A stretch of DNA of 64,000 nucleotides from Myxococcota bacterium (GCA_040387835.1 JAZKCZ010000002.1:497768-561767); one strand, 5' to 3'; counted from the first letter of the stretch, positions 19,015 through 29,321 are shown. Made by a program: numbers and translations. The notes: generated by a model from the sequence alone, not told the origin.

Positions 19015-19356
19015 TTAGCCCGGCGGCCAAGTAAAATCTCGGCCACCGATCAAGTGCATATGCAGATGAAACACGCTTTGGCCTGCACGCGCACCGTTGT
19101 TCATCACCAGGCGCGCGCAATTTTCGATACCGTTGTCTTGTGCAATTTGCTGCGCAACAAGCATCATGTCTTTGATACAACCAACGAGATTTGGGTCCAT
19201 CGTTAAAGCGGATTCAACATGTATTTTAGGCAGCACCAAAATATGAACCGGCGCCAATGGGTTGATGTCGTGAAACGCAATCACAAAATCATTTTCAAAA
19301 ACCACTTTTGCAGGAACTTGCCCATCGATTATCTTGCAAAATAAACAATCAACCAT
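19015..19356 (-). CDS. HIT family hydrolase (HINT-like)
   Basis: A 113-residue histidine-triad protein counting from ATG 19356: it starts MVDCLFCKII, the standard HINT N-terminus, and ends with the HLHMHLIGG triad that hydrolyses nucleoside phosphoramidates. An upstream ATG at 19377 would add seven atypical residues and lies inside gatA. The chosen start overlaps the gatA stop by 8 bp, so the gene forms the end of a gatC-gatA-HIT operon. Confidence 0.94.
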   Translation of the reverse strand: MVDCLFCKIIDGQVPAKVVFENDFVIAFHDINPLAPVHILVLPKIHVESALTMDPNLVGCIKDMMLVAQQIAQDNGIENCARLVMNNGARAGQSVFHLHMHLIGGRDFTWPPG

Positions 19357-20776
19357 GAAGCGCGTTCTCCAAAGCATAAGCTGCGTTCAGTAAGCTCGAT
19401 TCATCAAATGGCTTGCCAATAAGTTGCACGCCAATAGGCAGACCAGTCGCTGACTTCCCGCCCGGTAATGAAATGCCCGGAAGCCCAGCCATATTGACCG
19501 GAATGGTAAAAATATCGCCCAAATAAAGCTGCAACGGATCATTTGCCTTCTCGCCCAATTTATAAGCCGTGCTTGGTGTCGTGGGCGCAATAATGACATC
19601 TACTTGCTCAAAGGCCTTTTTGAAATCCGCAGCAATTAAAGCCCGCACTTTTTGGGCACGCACATAGTACGCATCATAAAAGCCCGCGCTTAAAACATAA
19701 GTCCCGAGCAAAATACGGCGTTGCACTTCGTTGCCAAACAATTGACCGCGCGTTTGCTCGTACATCGATTTCAAGCCTTGCTCTTCCCCTTTACGTGGTC
19801 CGTAGCGCACGCCATCATAACGCGCCAAATTTGACGATGCTTCGGCTGTGGCAATCACATAATAGGTCGCGACTGCCGCAGCCGTATTAGGCAATGACAC
19901 TGGCACGATTTGAGCGCCAAGCTTTTCGAAGGCCGAAACGGCATTTTCCACACAAGCCTTGATTTCAGGGTCCAAGCCTTCAATAAAATATTCGGCCGGC
20001 ATACCGACTTTCAAACCTTGAATCTTGCCAGTCAATGCGGCCCGGTAATCAGGGACCGGTACATTCACGCTGGTCGAATCTCTATCGTCGTATCCGGCAA
20101 TGCCGGCAAGCATCATGGCTGCATCTTCCACCTGGTGGCCAAATACGCCAACCTGATCGAGCGAGCTCGCAAAAGCGATAACCCCGAACCGGGAAACACG
20201 ACCATAGGTTGGCTTGAGTCCCACAGTCCCTGTAAAAGCCGCAGGTTGTCTAACCGAACCACCGGTATCTGTCCCTAAAGTGCCAAAAGCCAAATCGCCC
20301 GCAACCGCTGCTGCAGAACCGCTGGATGAACCTCCGGGTGTTCGATTGGTGTCAACCGGGTTTCGAGTAACCTTATAAGCGCTGTTTTCGCCGGTCGATC
20401 CCATCGCAAATTCATCTTGATTGAGCTTGCCCAGGATGACCGCACCAGCGCGCTTCAAATTTTTGACAACCGTTGCATCAAACGGCGCTTCATAACCTTC
20501 CAAAATTTTACTGGCGGCGGTCACCGGCAGACCTTCACAAAAGATCATGTCCTTAATGCCAACTGGTACCCCGTCCAGATCGCCCAGAGACTTACCCTGC
20601 CCGCGCCGGGCATCTGATTCGTGCGCGGCTTTCAATGCGCCAGCTGCATCCACATATAAGTAACAACCCAAAAGCTCATCTTGCGCAGAAATTCTGTCCA
20701 AACAGCTTTGAGTTAATTGAACGCTCGATATTTTGCCGGCTTCAAGGGCGCGGCTGACTTCGCTAAGTGTTTTCAT
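19349..20776 (-). CDS. gatA: Aspartyl/glutamyl-tRNA amidotransferase subunit A
   Basis: A 475-residue amidase-signature enzyme. The catalytic Lys in 'GIKDMIF' and the glycine/serine block GGSSSGSAAAVAGD supply the Ser-cisSer-Lys triad, and 'GTDTGGSVRQPAAFTG' is also intact. Together with GatB and GatC it amidates Glu-tRNA(Gln) and Asp-tRNA(Asn) using glutamine. It follows gatC with 5 bp spacing. gatB is not in the window. Confidence 0.97.
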   Translation of the reverse strand: MKTLSEVSRALEAGKISSVQLTQSCLDRISAQDELLGCYLYVDAAGALKAAHESDARRGQGKSLGDLDGVPVGIKDMIFCEGLPVTAASKILEGYEAPFDATVVKNLKRAGAVILGKLNQDEFAMGSTGENSAYKVTRNPVDTNRTPGGSSSGSAAAVAGDLAFGTLGTDTGGSVRQPAAFTGTVGLKPTYGRVSRFGVIAFASSLDQVGVFGHQVEDAAMMLAGIAGYDDRDSTSVNVPVPDYRAALTGKIQGLKVGMPAEYFIEGLDPEIKACVENAVSAFEKLGAQIVPVSLPNTAAAVATYYVIATAEASSNLARYDGVRYGPRKGEEQGLKSMYEQTRGQLFGNEVQRRILLGTYVLSAGFYDAYYVRAQKVRALIAADFKKAFEQVDVIIAPTTPSTAYKLGEKANDPLQLYLGDIFTIPVNMAGLPGISLPGGKSATGLPIGVQLIGKPFDESSLLNAAYALENALHG

Positions 20777-20781
20777 GAATT

Positions 20782-21066
20782 TTACTCGATAATCTTAGGA
20801 ACTTTAACCAACCCGTCTTCATACCCGTGCGAGCCTTTAAGGCCCTCGCGTCCGATACCCACTTTTGCTTCATCCTCGCGGCGAAACAATTCCATCGGCA
20901 CCGCATGCGTCATCGGCTTCACATTCGAGACGTCAATGGCCTGCAGGCTGTCCACGTAGCCCAAAATATTCTGCAAGTCTTTTTGTCTGGCCAAAAGCTG
21001 CTCGTCATCCAGAGCCAGGCGTGAAAGCCTGGCTAATTTATTCATGTCTTCTGCGGAAAATTGCAT
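20782..21066 (-). CDS. gatC: Aspartyl/glutamyl-tRNA amidotransferase subunit C
   Basis: A 94-residue protein with the GatC pattern: 'NKLARLSRLALDDEQL' near the N-terminus, 'ILGYVDSLQAIDVSNVKPMTHA' in the middle and a conserved R-R-E-D near 70. It stabilises GatA in the GatCAB complex. First gene of gatC-gatA-HIT. A decayed copy of its 5' end lies at 31437-31501 beside another OTU gene. Confidence 0.95.
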   Translation of the reverse strand: MQFSAEDMNKLARLSRLALDDEQLLARQKDLQNILGYVDSLQAIDVSNVKPMTHAVPMELFRREDEAKVGIGREGLKGSHGYEDGLVKVPKIIE

Positions 21067-21166
21067 GGCAAAGCTATAAACGATGTATGAATATCTGCAA
21101 ACACCTATCCGCTAAAACCCACCGAATTATCATTGCGAGAAGGCGCGGGTGCCAGTTGCGCTACAT

Positions 21167-22960
21167 TTAGTGGATGGGAGGAAAACTGCCCAAATATATC
21201 GCTAGAAACTCCTCCTCAGTAAGGCAACTTTGCGCAATCTGATCCCAATAGGCAAACTCTCTTCCCACCGGTCGACCCTGAACCTTACAGAGGCGATAAA
21301 AATATTCGGCAAACCATTCCGTAACCGCGCTCCACCCTCTACGAGTAAGCATACTCACTGAAGACTGATACATGAAACGCCCAATGGCCTCACGCGCTTC
21401 TAACTCGGTAAACGTATCTTTCTTTGATTTAATTACATCAAATTGTTTTCTTAACCGGGGTAAATAGAATTGAGCGATTACTGAACCCTCGGGATGGACC
21501 AAAAACATAGGCGATTCAGCATAAAAATTCGGCGTAGAGCCATCCATTCCCGAAATAAGGCTTCGGCCAAATAACCAGGGCGAGTTTTTGTTCCGACGAA
21601 TGCGGGTTTCAAGATATAAAACTCGGTAAGCGTTTGTTTTACCTTCTGAAGATTGCTTGAACGCGTCCTGATAGCGCAAATGGCGATGTGTAAATGCCAT
21701 ATTTCCGTCAGCATCAGCATCAGAAGGCTTCATAATAATCGCTCCGTCCTTTTCCAAAAAAACGCCAAAAGCACTTAAGAAGAGCTCTTGCGAACCTGTT
21801 TCAAATAAATCCATACTAAACTGGTTCTGTTGGGCCGGTTTGCTCACATCGATTTCACGTATTCTGTAAACAAGATTTCCATTAATCGTTATCCAAACAC
21901 CTTTTGGGCTTCGATTCAAACGAGCTAATAAATCTCCAAATCGATGCCGCATAATAGGATATCTCATTACTGGAGAGTAAGATTGAGTAGTTGCATTCTT
22001 CGGTTCACCAAATTGAGTCGCATCAGTTGATTCTGTTAGCACTGCAACTTGCTGGCGTGCTTTAGCAAAAGAACTCATCACATCATCAAACGATCTCTCG
22101 CTTTCAAGTGCGAACTCTATTACTTTTTCTCGCACAGCTTTGAAGGTTTTATGACCTTTTTCATTCCCAAAACTAGATAATACCTTCCTACCGGGGTTTG
22201 GAGAACTTTGACGCTCCATAAATGTTGGATTATCTTGCGTAATCCCAGAAGATAGAGGCCTCAAATATTGAAAATGTCTACCTCGGAGCATTAAAGTAAT
22301 TTTTCTTGGCGCAGGATTAGCCCCACCCAATGTTGTCCTGATTATCGGCGCGTCACCATTTTCAGGATAATAAATTATTTGAATTTCCAAATCCAAACTC
22401 TGAGCGATAATGTCTAAGATCCCAGCGTCGTGCAACCCAAAGCCAAACATGTGAAATCCATGTTCGCCATCTGGACCTCCAATATGGGTTGATATATACT
22501 CCTCAACACTTCCTTGAAAATCGGCTTCAACCATATCATTTACTACCCATTGATGGTACATAGGATTATTAATGGCAGATTCTAAGAGTTGAACCAAATC
22601 TGGTCTCTCAAATTCAATCTCGGCGTGCGCTAAGGCTGCAAAGAAACAGTTATTATCTACTCCCGACGTTGGTACAATTTGATAACTTTGGTCACCAACG
22701 GTAACCTGGTTCACTCCAAATTCTGTCCCCAAAGATTGAATTCTAGCTTGCGCTAAGGCCGCAAAGAAACTGTCATCGCTTTGGTCGCCGATGGCAATCT
22801 GGTTCACTCCAAATTCTGTCCCAAAAGTATGGTAGCTCATCAACTGTCGAATCGTGTCAATTACAAGAGTAGCAACATCCGACACTGAAAAAGAGCCTGC
22901 TGGTTTTGGCATTGCCCAACTAAAAGAACTCAATAAAAACAACGCAAAAAATAACTTCAT
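21167..22960 (-). CDS. Secreted OTU-domain protein with internal duplication
   Basis: A 597-residue protein counting from ATG 22960, which has GGA seven bases upstream; a TTG nine bases earlier is the less likely start. Signal peptide MKLFFALFLLSSFSWA. The OTU-like core is at about 85-235: D102-N-N-C105-F-F-A-A-L and H229 in GRHFQYL, with canonical Asp-Cys spacing. Residues 45-76 are a degenerate duplicate of the segment leading into the active site (SDDSFFAAL in place of DNNCFFAAL, so no Cys). The C-terminal 350 residues are unlike anything I recognise but are shared with the paralog at 29689-31362. I infer a deubiquitinase-like exported protein. Confidence 0.8.
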   Translation of the reverse strand: MKLFFALFLLSSFSWAMPKPAGSFSVSDVATLVIDTIRQLMSYHTFGTEFGVNQIAIGDQSDDSFFAALAQARIQSLGTEFGVNQVTVGDQSYQIVPTSGVDNNCFFAALAHAEIEFERPDLVQLLESAINNPMYHQWVVNDMVEADFQGSVEEYISTHIGGPDGEHGFHMFGFGLHDAGILDIIAQSLDLEIQIIYYPENGDAPIIRTTLGGANPAPRKITLMLRGRHFQYLRPLSSGITQDNPTFMERQSSPNPGRKVLSSFGNEKGHKTFKAVREKVIEFALESERSFDDVMSSFAKARQQVAVLTESTDATQFGEPKNATTQSYSPVMRYPIMRHRFGDLLARLNRSPKGVWITINGNLVYRIREIDVSKPAQQNQFSMDLFETGSQELFLSAFGVFLEKDGAIIMKPSDADADGNMAFTHRHLRYQDAFKQSSEGKTNAYRVLYLETRIRRNKNSPWLFGRSLISGMDGSTPNFYAESPMFLVHPEGSVIAQFYLPRLRKQFDVIKSKKDTFTELEAREAIGRFMYQSSVSMLTRRGWSAVTEWFAEYFYRLCKVQGRPVGREFAYWDQIAQSCLTEEEFLAIYLGSFPPIH

Positions 22961-23075
22961 TGATTCCAATTAAATAATCTGTTTAAATAGTCAACCAAGT
23001 CAGGTACTTAAAATTAAAACGATGCCTTGCTATTCCCACCAACATAAAAACTCTAAATTTTGATATATTTAATCT

Positions 23076-26000
23076 ATGCGCTATTTTCTATTAATTGTGT
23101 CTTTTTCGGCATTAAGCGCTCATTTCGATCCGGCGGCACTCGAGCACAATGCTGAAATTCTAGGATATGGCTATAAAACCAGCAATTTGCTTGAATTAGA
23201 CCGTCTCTTAAAGGCCGAGCCCTACATTAAAGTTCCTGAATTTGTTGGCATCCCGGGTCCCGTAATTCAAAAGCTTTTGGCTCAGACAGGTCTTAACCTG
23301 GGAAAATCTTGGTCGCAAATCATTGCCGGCCAAGGCATTGGGAGTCAGACATTGGGACAAGCCTTGCAAACCAAGGTTTTGCCCGGTTCTTTTCTCGCTT
23401 CTTCTTTAGAGATAGCTGAGCAGATTAAATCGCGCTTTAAGAAGCTTTCTCATGCTCCTTCGCCTGAACTTCAAGCTTTTTTGGCACGGGCCAGGGCTAA
23501 CAATTGGCGTTTAATGGTTCGAAGCACGGGTAAAGAAGATACAGATAAACTGGCAAACGCAGGCGGTAATTTAAGTGTGGGTAATGTGCCTCCAGAGCAC
23601 GAGGCCGTTGTCAAAGCGATCGGGCAAGTCATCGCTTCCTATTTTGAGGAAAAATCTCTTTCGCAGCGCCTGAGTGCTGGTGATCAAACGCTTTTTGACC
23701 TGCCGCTGACACCGGTTTTAATCCAGCGCATGATTGGCGAAGAGCTTAATGGCGCGAGCGACCCAGCTAAAATCCCCGTAGGTTGCGTGCTCTATACTCA
23801 GGAAAGCGCCGCTAAAATCGCTGAAATTTACACGTTGCAATGCGCCTTCGGCCACAATGAAGGTGTTGTCGAAAGTCTTGTACCTTTGGATACTTACTAC
23901 ATACAGCCAGCCGGCCAAATTCAAAGCGTGATTAAACGAAAAACCAAGCGCATGGTGCCCATGCTTGAGCATGGGGTGTTTGGTCTTGAAGAACAAAAAA
24001 ACCCTGAGTCAATTCAAACCAGGCCTGCTCTAGGTCAAGCTGCCATCCAGCTGGTAGCGAAAGCAGGCAAACGGATCGACGGCTACTATCGAAAACGTAT
24101 GGACATTGAGCTGGTTTACGAACCCTGGTCAAAGAAACTTTATATCGTTCAAGCTCGGCCGCTGGTCATCCCACAGTCTACCCAAGAACCTAGCTATCTG
24201 ACTGAAGTAACATCTTTCACTAAAGACGAGGTGTTGCGTATCACCAGCATTAGCCCTGGTGATAGCGCGGTACTTCGGGTTAACCGCCCAGAAGAAATTT
24301 TGAGCGCTCGCACCCTTGAGGACGCATTGCATCGCTATACGGGTTCAGGTCTCGATCGAACCAGCCTTAAGACGGTGATTGTCCAAGATCAGGCTGATCC
24401 AACCAGCCATGCTGCTGCGGTGTTTCGCGGTGATTCCAAGACAATTTTTGTGACCGATGATTTAGCAAGTCTCGAAGCTTGGCTCAAAGAAAAACCCCTT
24501 AATATTATGATCGATAGTCAACGCGGGTTAATTTTAAACATCAAAGCCCAAAGTTGGGCCACTGATGACGCGAGGGCCTTATTCGAAAAGCGCATCTTAA
24601 AATCAGGCTGGCTTAGTTACCCTCTGCCGTTTCGTGTCAGCGTGGGTGCGCATCAACCCGAATACTGCCTAGCACCGCAAATGCGTGCCGAAACCTTTTT
24701 CGGCGAAATCACTTGTTTAACAAGCCGCCTCGAAAAAGAAGTACGAGAATTAAACCGATTCACCGAACTCATGCGCGCCCGGGCCCATTGCGATTTAAGT
24801 GAACCTGGCTGCTTAGAGCAGCAGGCCCTTGCTAGCCAGCTGTTGCCGAGGTTAGAAGATTTGAACACGCATGCTCATGAACTGATGGGCCAGATCAGGG
24901 CCGATCCAAACCATGACTTGCCCGAACTCCTGGCACTATTTCCCAAACGCTTCTTAGAAACTCTCGTGAGCCAACCACAAAGGCCAAGCCTTGCGCTGCC
25001 TTCTTACTTGGAAATCATCCAAACTGAATATGATGAGGGAACCCACTTTATCCAAGATAATTTAAAACCGTTAATTGAAACGCAGATTCTGAGCGAGCGC
25101 ATTTTAAGAGACCCAGAGCTATTCAAAATGGCCCAGTTAGGCGAGAAAGCCTCTCTAACGGAAAAAACCAGCCAGCGTTTTATGCGCTTCGTGGACCAAA
25201 TACCTGATTTAGAAAAACCAAAACTTTTGGAACTAATCACGGCCTTCGACAATTTGGGTATCTTGCCCATGTGGCTCAACGGCCAATTTATGTCAGTGGC
25301 CAAAACCGTCGACGCGCAGGAAATTCGGCGCCCCTACGATTGGCCACTGCTAAAGCCAGACTATGGTTTCTCTGCCCCGAGCGGCTCCAAACTTCTTGCT
25401 GAATTCCACGCAGCCTATCAAAGCTCGAAAGCTTACCTGCAGACCCTTGAAGATAAAAAGGCAGAACTTGCAAGTTATGACTTGTCTATTTGGAGCAACC
25501 CAAAAAACTTTGAAAAAGCGCGTCAGGATTTCAAGAAGAAATTCGAGAACTATTTTATCAGCTCACATTTCCTAGGTTTCAAAAATGACCTTCAAATCAT
25601 GGCTGCCACCAGTATCATGGAACAGTATGTCGAACTGTTTGATAACTCGATAAAAACACTCAAATCGACCCCAAATCCCAGCGTTAAGAATTTCAAGACC
25701 CGCATCGAAGACTATCTAGACCTATTGAAAGCGTGGGGGCCCGCTGCTCCTCAGGAATACGTGAAATATTTTCCGCAATGGGATCTACAGCGATATTTGA
25801 AACAAGTCGACGAACTACTATCAGCAAAGAAAGACCTAGAAGCAACAGAGTTGCAGCCTTCTCAGATGTTCAGTGTGGCCGCTGCAGCAATAGGCGCTGC
25901 AACCGCGTTTGAGAGACATTTCCCCGTCAACTTAGAAGATTTTTTCACGCTCGTTCACCAGTCCCTGAATACCTTCATGGGTGCCTGGAACACCAAAGCC

Positions 26001-29000
26001 CTTGGCGATTTGATAACTCCAGACAATTTTGGGCATACCTGGCGTCAATTACAGGATCCACAATTTCCAGTCTTCTTAACTGGCGTGCGTGTTGGCAACG
26101 GGCAGCTTAACTACTCAATTAATATGCCCCTTCGAAATCACAGCGCCAAGTTTAGACTTAGTTATCAACGTGCCAACAATAGCGTCGATTTCACGGTTCA
26201 CTTCCTAGGACCTGCAAGAGACCGCTGGGATATGATTCGTGATTACACCCTGCTGCAATGTGAAGAAAGCAGGATCGCCATTTCAAATATTGTCCAAAAT
26301 GACTCCGAACTGGAGTTCACCCTTGATTCAGTGAATCTTAACTCGACCATGCCCATTGATTCATTTAAAAACGTGGTCGCTGAAATTGCCAACGAACAAC
26401 GTTTCCCCCCTGCCGTGTTGAATAACATTACTCAAAAATTACCCGGACAGGCTTTAGCCGACTGGGTTTTGAAACATGAAGCATTTGGCATAGCAAACGC
26501 GTTGTACCCAGAGAGCCTTGTGCAAGAGACGGCTCTGCAACTGGCAGCAAAGGGCGCAAATAGTTTGGAAGTGACCAAGCAAACTGCCGCCATCTCTCTC
26601 ATGGCTAGAGTCACCCGCAATAAAGCTGGCATTCCAGAAGCTCTGGCGTTGTTAAGTAAATTATCGAAAGTTCCTAATATTTCGATTCAAATGGCATTAT
26701 CTGAGTTAACCGACAGTCTGGTTCGCGAGGAGGTTGGTTTTAAGGAAATTGCTCAGATCGCCGAAGAGAACTTATACCGCCCTGAATCCGTGCTAAAAGC
26801 AGTAGCTCTCGTATATTATTCGCAAATTATAACCCAAGAGCAGTACAGGGCCACTGCTTTAATAGCAGCGGAAGAAGCACGCACATATCCAGACACACTT
26901 GTTAAACTCGCGGGTCTCGAACTGTTGTCCAGGTTAATAAGATTTGATTTGGGAATTGAGTCTGCTTTTGAGTTAGCAAAACAAGAAATTTTAAGTCCTG
27001 ACCCGAATATTCAAAGGAGCGTAATAGCGATCCTGACAGCCTTGTTGAATAAAGGCCTTAAGGTAGAGCCTATCCAACTATTAGCAAGAGAACTGACTCA
27101 AAGCAAATCTCCTCTTGCACAAGCAAAGGGGCTAAGCTTGTTCGGGCCGTTAGTTGGAAGACAGATTGGCGTAGAGGAAGCAAAGGCAGCTATCGAGCAG
27201 GCTGCCTCTAGCGACTCACCCGAAGTTCTTCAGACTATTGGCAGTATTCTCATGAATTTTCAAATTGGAAACTCTGATAATGAGTGGGCACTAAAAACAA
27301 TTCAGAAACTTGCCAACAGCAGCTCAGATGAGGGATTCAATGTAGCGGTTAATGCGATGAACAATTTATTAAGTAAGAATATTGGGACTGATTTTGGGAG
27401 TCAGCTAGTAAAAAGAGCTCTGGATCGTCCTTCGGCAAATTCGCAGGCAGGCGGCCTTCGATTGCTGTCAAGTCTCGTTCGAAAAAAGCTAAACATTCAA
27501 GAAGCCTTGCAAGCAATAGGACAGCTAGAACATAGTCCCAGCGCCAATGTGCAATTGGCTCGTACAGACCTTATAGAGGTTTTAGCCTCTGAGGGTTATG
27601 CTTTGAACGAAGCTGCAAAAGTTGCCATGGCTCAGATCAACAGCACTAACCCCACCAGCCAAGGAAAAGGCCTCAGCTTACTCGGTACCTTAGTCCACAG
27701 AGACAAATCCATTTCAGAAGCTTTGCAAGCAATCAATAAGCTAAAAAGCAGCACGGATCCCTATGTCCGATCACAATGCACGTATCTCCTCAGCGTCTTA
27801 GTCTCTCAAGGTCATGCATTGGAGGAAGTCTTAAAAATCGCTGTGCAATGGGCCAATAGCATAGACCCAAATGCCCAGACAAATGGGCTTAACTTGATGA
27901 GCGATCTGGTTCAAAAGGATTTGGCAATTTCCGAAGCCTTAAAGGCGCTTCATAATCTGACCGACAGCCCGGTCGGGCACGTTCAACGCGCCCGATTACA
28001 ACTCATAAGCATTCTGACCTCAAAAAACCAGGTTTTGCAAAATGCCTTTGAAGGGGCAACAAAGACTGCAATGAGTTTAGTTAACAGCGTTAACCCCGGG
28101 AGCCAAGATGAGGGATTACGACTGTTGGCAGAGTTGGTAAGGCAAGATCAAGCGATTCCAGAGGCTTTGCAAGCGTTCAAGCAGCTCGAAAATGCCTCAG
28201 ACACCAATGTGCGCTCATCCAGATCACAACTTTTAAACAGTATAATTTCTAAAGGGTATGCCTCAGACGAAGCCCCAAAACTCGCCATGGATTGGGTTAA
28301 CGACTCGAACCCAAGTATTCAGGCAAATGGGCTTAGTTTATTCACCAGTTTGGTGCAAAAAGATCTGGCGATTCCCGAAGCCCTGCAAGCAGCAAGACAT
28401 CTTGAAAGCAGCACGTCCAGCCACGTTCTATATGCTTTGTCTAGCCTGTTGGATGCCCTATTGTCGAAGGGAAAAGGTACGGAAGAAGCTCAAAAAATTG
28501 CCCTGGATTGGGTTAATAGTTCGGACCCAAACGCTCAGGCACGTGGGCTCAGCGTGTTCGCTAAGTTAGCAGGCAAGGAGTTGAGCTTGCCGGAAGCATT
28601 ACAGGCGGTCAGAAAACTATCTAACAGCACCGATGGCCAAGTTAGGTCGAATTGCCTAAGCTTGATCCAAATATTGGTTCCAAAGGGAGAAGGCTTAAAT
28701 GAGGCTCTGCTATTGGTTGAAAAAATTTGGACGAGTGGCGACGCCTACGAGCGTTCAAGCGTGTTGCATCTGCTAGTCGAGCTGGTCAATAAGGGGGCGG
28801 GCCTAGAGCAAGCACCACAGATTGTTATAGAGGCCGCAAAAACCTCCGGAATCTATGCAATAACCAGTTTGCTGAAGGCACTGGTTGCACAAAAAACGGA
28901 ACTTGAAACTGTCGCTGCAGCAGCCAAAGTGCTATGGGCGCGAAGTGATATTGACAAGTGGGACCGCAGCAACATTCTAAAACTCTTTGACTCTCTGGTA

Positions 29001-29249
29001 GAACAAAACTTTGGTCTTGAAGATGCCTTTGAGATAGCCTCCGAGGGTGTTAAGCTCAATGTTCAACCCATACAAATTAACGCCATTGGAGTGTTCACAA
29101 ATCTCGTCAAGCATGATTACAAATTGAACGAGATTAACACTTGTCTTGAACAAGCCATTTTGGAACCAGAATTTATACCCTATAACCTAGAGTATTTGAA
29201 GTATGAGTTAACTCGGAAAATAAAAGATATGCCCAAGGTACTGAAATAG
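23076..29249 (+). CDS. Giant secreted PEP-dikinase-like protein with HEAT-like alpha-solenoid
   Basis: A 2057-residue protein. Signal peptide MRYFLLIVSFSALSA. Residues about 60-370 resemble the nucleotide-binding (ATP-grasp) domain of PEP synthase/pyruvate phosphate dikinase: LMVRSTGKED (catalytic-Arg block) and closing QARPLVIP. A phosphohistidine swivel domain follows, with PTSHAAAVFRG and likely catalytic H445. The PEP/pyruvate TIM barrel is missing. Residues about 530-1150 are helical and unrecognised. Residues about 1150-2040 form an alpha-solenoid; from about 1450 to 1900 a unit near 74 residues recurs ('DPNAQARGLS', 'LPEALQAVRKL'). The layout resembles rifampin phosphotransferase or glucan water dikinase more than metabolic PpsA. 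Export and the solenoid suggest phosphorylation of an external protein, lipid or glycan; the target is unknown. Confidence 0.8.
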   Translation: MRYFLLIVSFSALSAHFDPAALEHNAEILGYGYKTSNLLELDRLLKAEPYIKVPEFVGIPGPVIQKLLAQTGLNLGKSWSQIIAGQGIGSQTLGQALQTKVLPGSFLASSLEIAEQIKSRFKKLSHAPSPELQAFLARARANNWRLMVRSTGKEDTDKLANAGGNLSVGNVPPEHEAVVKAIGQVIASYFEEKSLSQRLSAGDQTLFDLPLTPVLIQRMIGEELNGASDPAKIPVGCVLYTQESAAKIAEIYTLQCAFGHNEGVVESLVPLDTYYIQPAGQIQSVIKRKTKRMVPMLEHGVFGLEEQKNPESIQTRPALGQAAIQLVAKAGKRIDGYYRKRMDIELVYEPWSKKLYIVQARPLVIPQSTQEPSYLTEVTSFTKDEVLRITSISPGDSAVLRVNRPEEILSARTLEDALHRYTGSGLDRTSLKTVIVQDQADPTSHAAAVFRGDSKTIFVTDDLASLEAWLKEKPLNIMIDSQRGLILNIKAQSWATDDARALFEKRILKSGWLSYPLPFRVSVGAHQPEYCLAPQMRAETFFGEITCLTSRLEKEVRELNRFTELMRARAHCDLSEPGCLEQQALASQLLPRLEDLNTHAHELMGQIRADPNHDLPELLALFPKRFLETLVSQPQRPSLALPSYLEIIQTEYDEGTHFIQDNLKPLIETQILSERILRDPELFKMAQLGEKASLTEKTSQRFMRFVDQIPDLEKPKLLELITAFDNLGILPMWLNGQFMSVAKTVDAQEIRRPYDWPLLKPDYGFSAPSGSKLLAEFHAAYQSSKAYLQTLEDKKAELASYDLSIWSNPKNFEKARQDFKKKFENYFISSHFLGFKNDLQIMAATSIMEQYVELFDNSIKTLKSTPNPSVKNFKTRIEDYLDLLKAWGPAAPQEYVKYFPQWDLQRYLKQVDELLSAKKDLEATELQPSQMFSVAAAAIGAATAFERHFPVNLEDFFTLVHQSLNTFMGAWNTKALGDLITPDNFGHTWRQLQDPQFPVFLTGVRVGNGQLNYSINMPLRNHSAKFRLSYQRANNSVDFTVHFLGPARDRWDMIRDYTLLQCEESRIAISNIVQNDSELEFTLDSVNLNSTMPIDSFKNVVAEIANEQRFPPAVLNNITQKLPGQALADWVLKHEAFGIANALYPESLVQETALQLAAKGANSLEVTKQTAAISLMARVTRNKAGIPEALALLSKLSKVPNISIQMALSELTDSLVREEVGFKEIAQIAEENLYRPESVLKAVALVYYSQIITQEQYRATALIAAEEARTYPDTLVKLAGLELLSRLIRFDLGIESAFELAKQEILSPDPNIQRSVIAILTALLNKGLKVEPIQLLARELTQSKSPLAQAKGLSLFGPLVGRQIGVEEAKAAIEQAASSDSPEVLQTIGSILMNFQIGNSDNEWALKTIQKLANSSSDEGFNVAVNAMNNLLSKNIGTDFGSQLVKRALDRPSANSQAGGLRLLSSLVRKKLNIQEALQAIGQLEHSPSANVQLARTDLIEVLASEGYALNEAAKVAMAQINSTNPTSQGKGLSLLGTLVHRDKSISEALQAINKLKSSTDPYVRSQCTYLLSVLVSQGHALEEVLKIAVQWANSIDPNAQTNGLNLMSDLVQKDLAISEALKALHNLTDSPVGHVQRARLQLISILTSKNQVLQNAFEGATKTAMSLVNSVNPGSQDEGLRLLAELVRQDQAIPEALQAFKQLENASDTNVRSSRSQLLNSIISKGYASDEAPKLAMDWVNDSNPSIQANGLSLFTSLVQKDLAIPEALQAARHLESSTSSHVLYALSSLLDALLSKGKGTEEAQKIALDWVNSSDPNAQARGLSVFAKLAGKELSLPEALQAVRKLSNSTDGQVRSNCLSLIQILVPKGEGLNEALLLVEKIWTSGDAYERSSVLHLLVELVNKGAGLEQAPQIVIEAAKTSGIYAITSLLKALVAQKTELETVAAAAKVLWARSDIDKWDRSNILKLFDSLVEQNFGLEDAFEIASEGVKLNVQPIQINAIGVFTNLVKHDYKLNEINTCLEQAILEPEFIPYNLEYLKYELTRKIKDMPKVLK
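27418..28750 (+). repeat. Intragenic repeat array encoding the HEAT-like solenoid
   Basis: Within the giant gene, roughly six units of about 74 codons (about 222 bp) recur. Shared features per unit: WVNS-x-DPN-x-QA-x-GLSL, then LV-x-K-x-L-x-I-x-EALQA, then V-x-x-x-x-x-x-LL-x-x-L-x-SKG. DNA similarity is strongest between 28250 and 28600. The array looks like recent unequal duplication of a two-repeat solenoid module. Confidence 0.7.
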
Positions 29250-29267
29250 AGTGACCGTTAAGACCGC

Positions 29268-29321
29268 TTAGTACACCATGCCCATTGCTTTCCTCACTTC
29301 CGCAAGGGTTTGAATTGCAAC
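29268..29321 (-). pseudogene. trpS 3'-end remnant
   Basis: Minus-strand reading gives VAIQTLAEVRKAMGMVY and a TAA stop, nearly identical to the C-terminus of the intact tryptophanyl-tRNA synthetase at 33060 (AVQTLGELRRAMGMVY). It lies convergent to and 18 bp after the giant gene, so the giant gene probably once ended next to trpS. Confidence 0.85.

Noticed and set aside
27418-28750. Regular repeats that might be a CRISPR array
   Set aside because: The repeats are about 222 bp, degenerate, in frame and encode a helical solenoid; no spacer pattern or cas gene exists.
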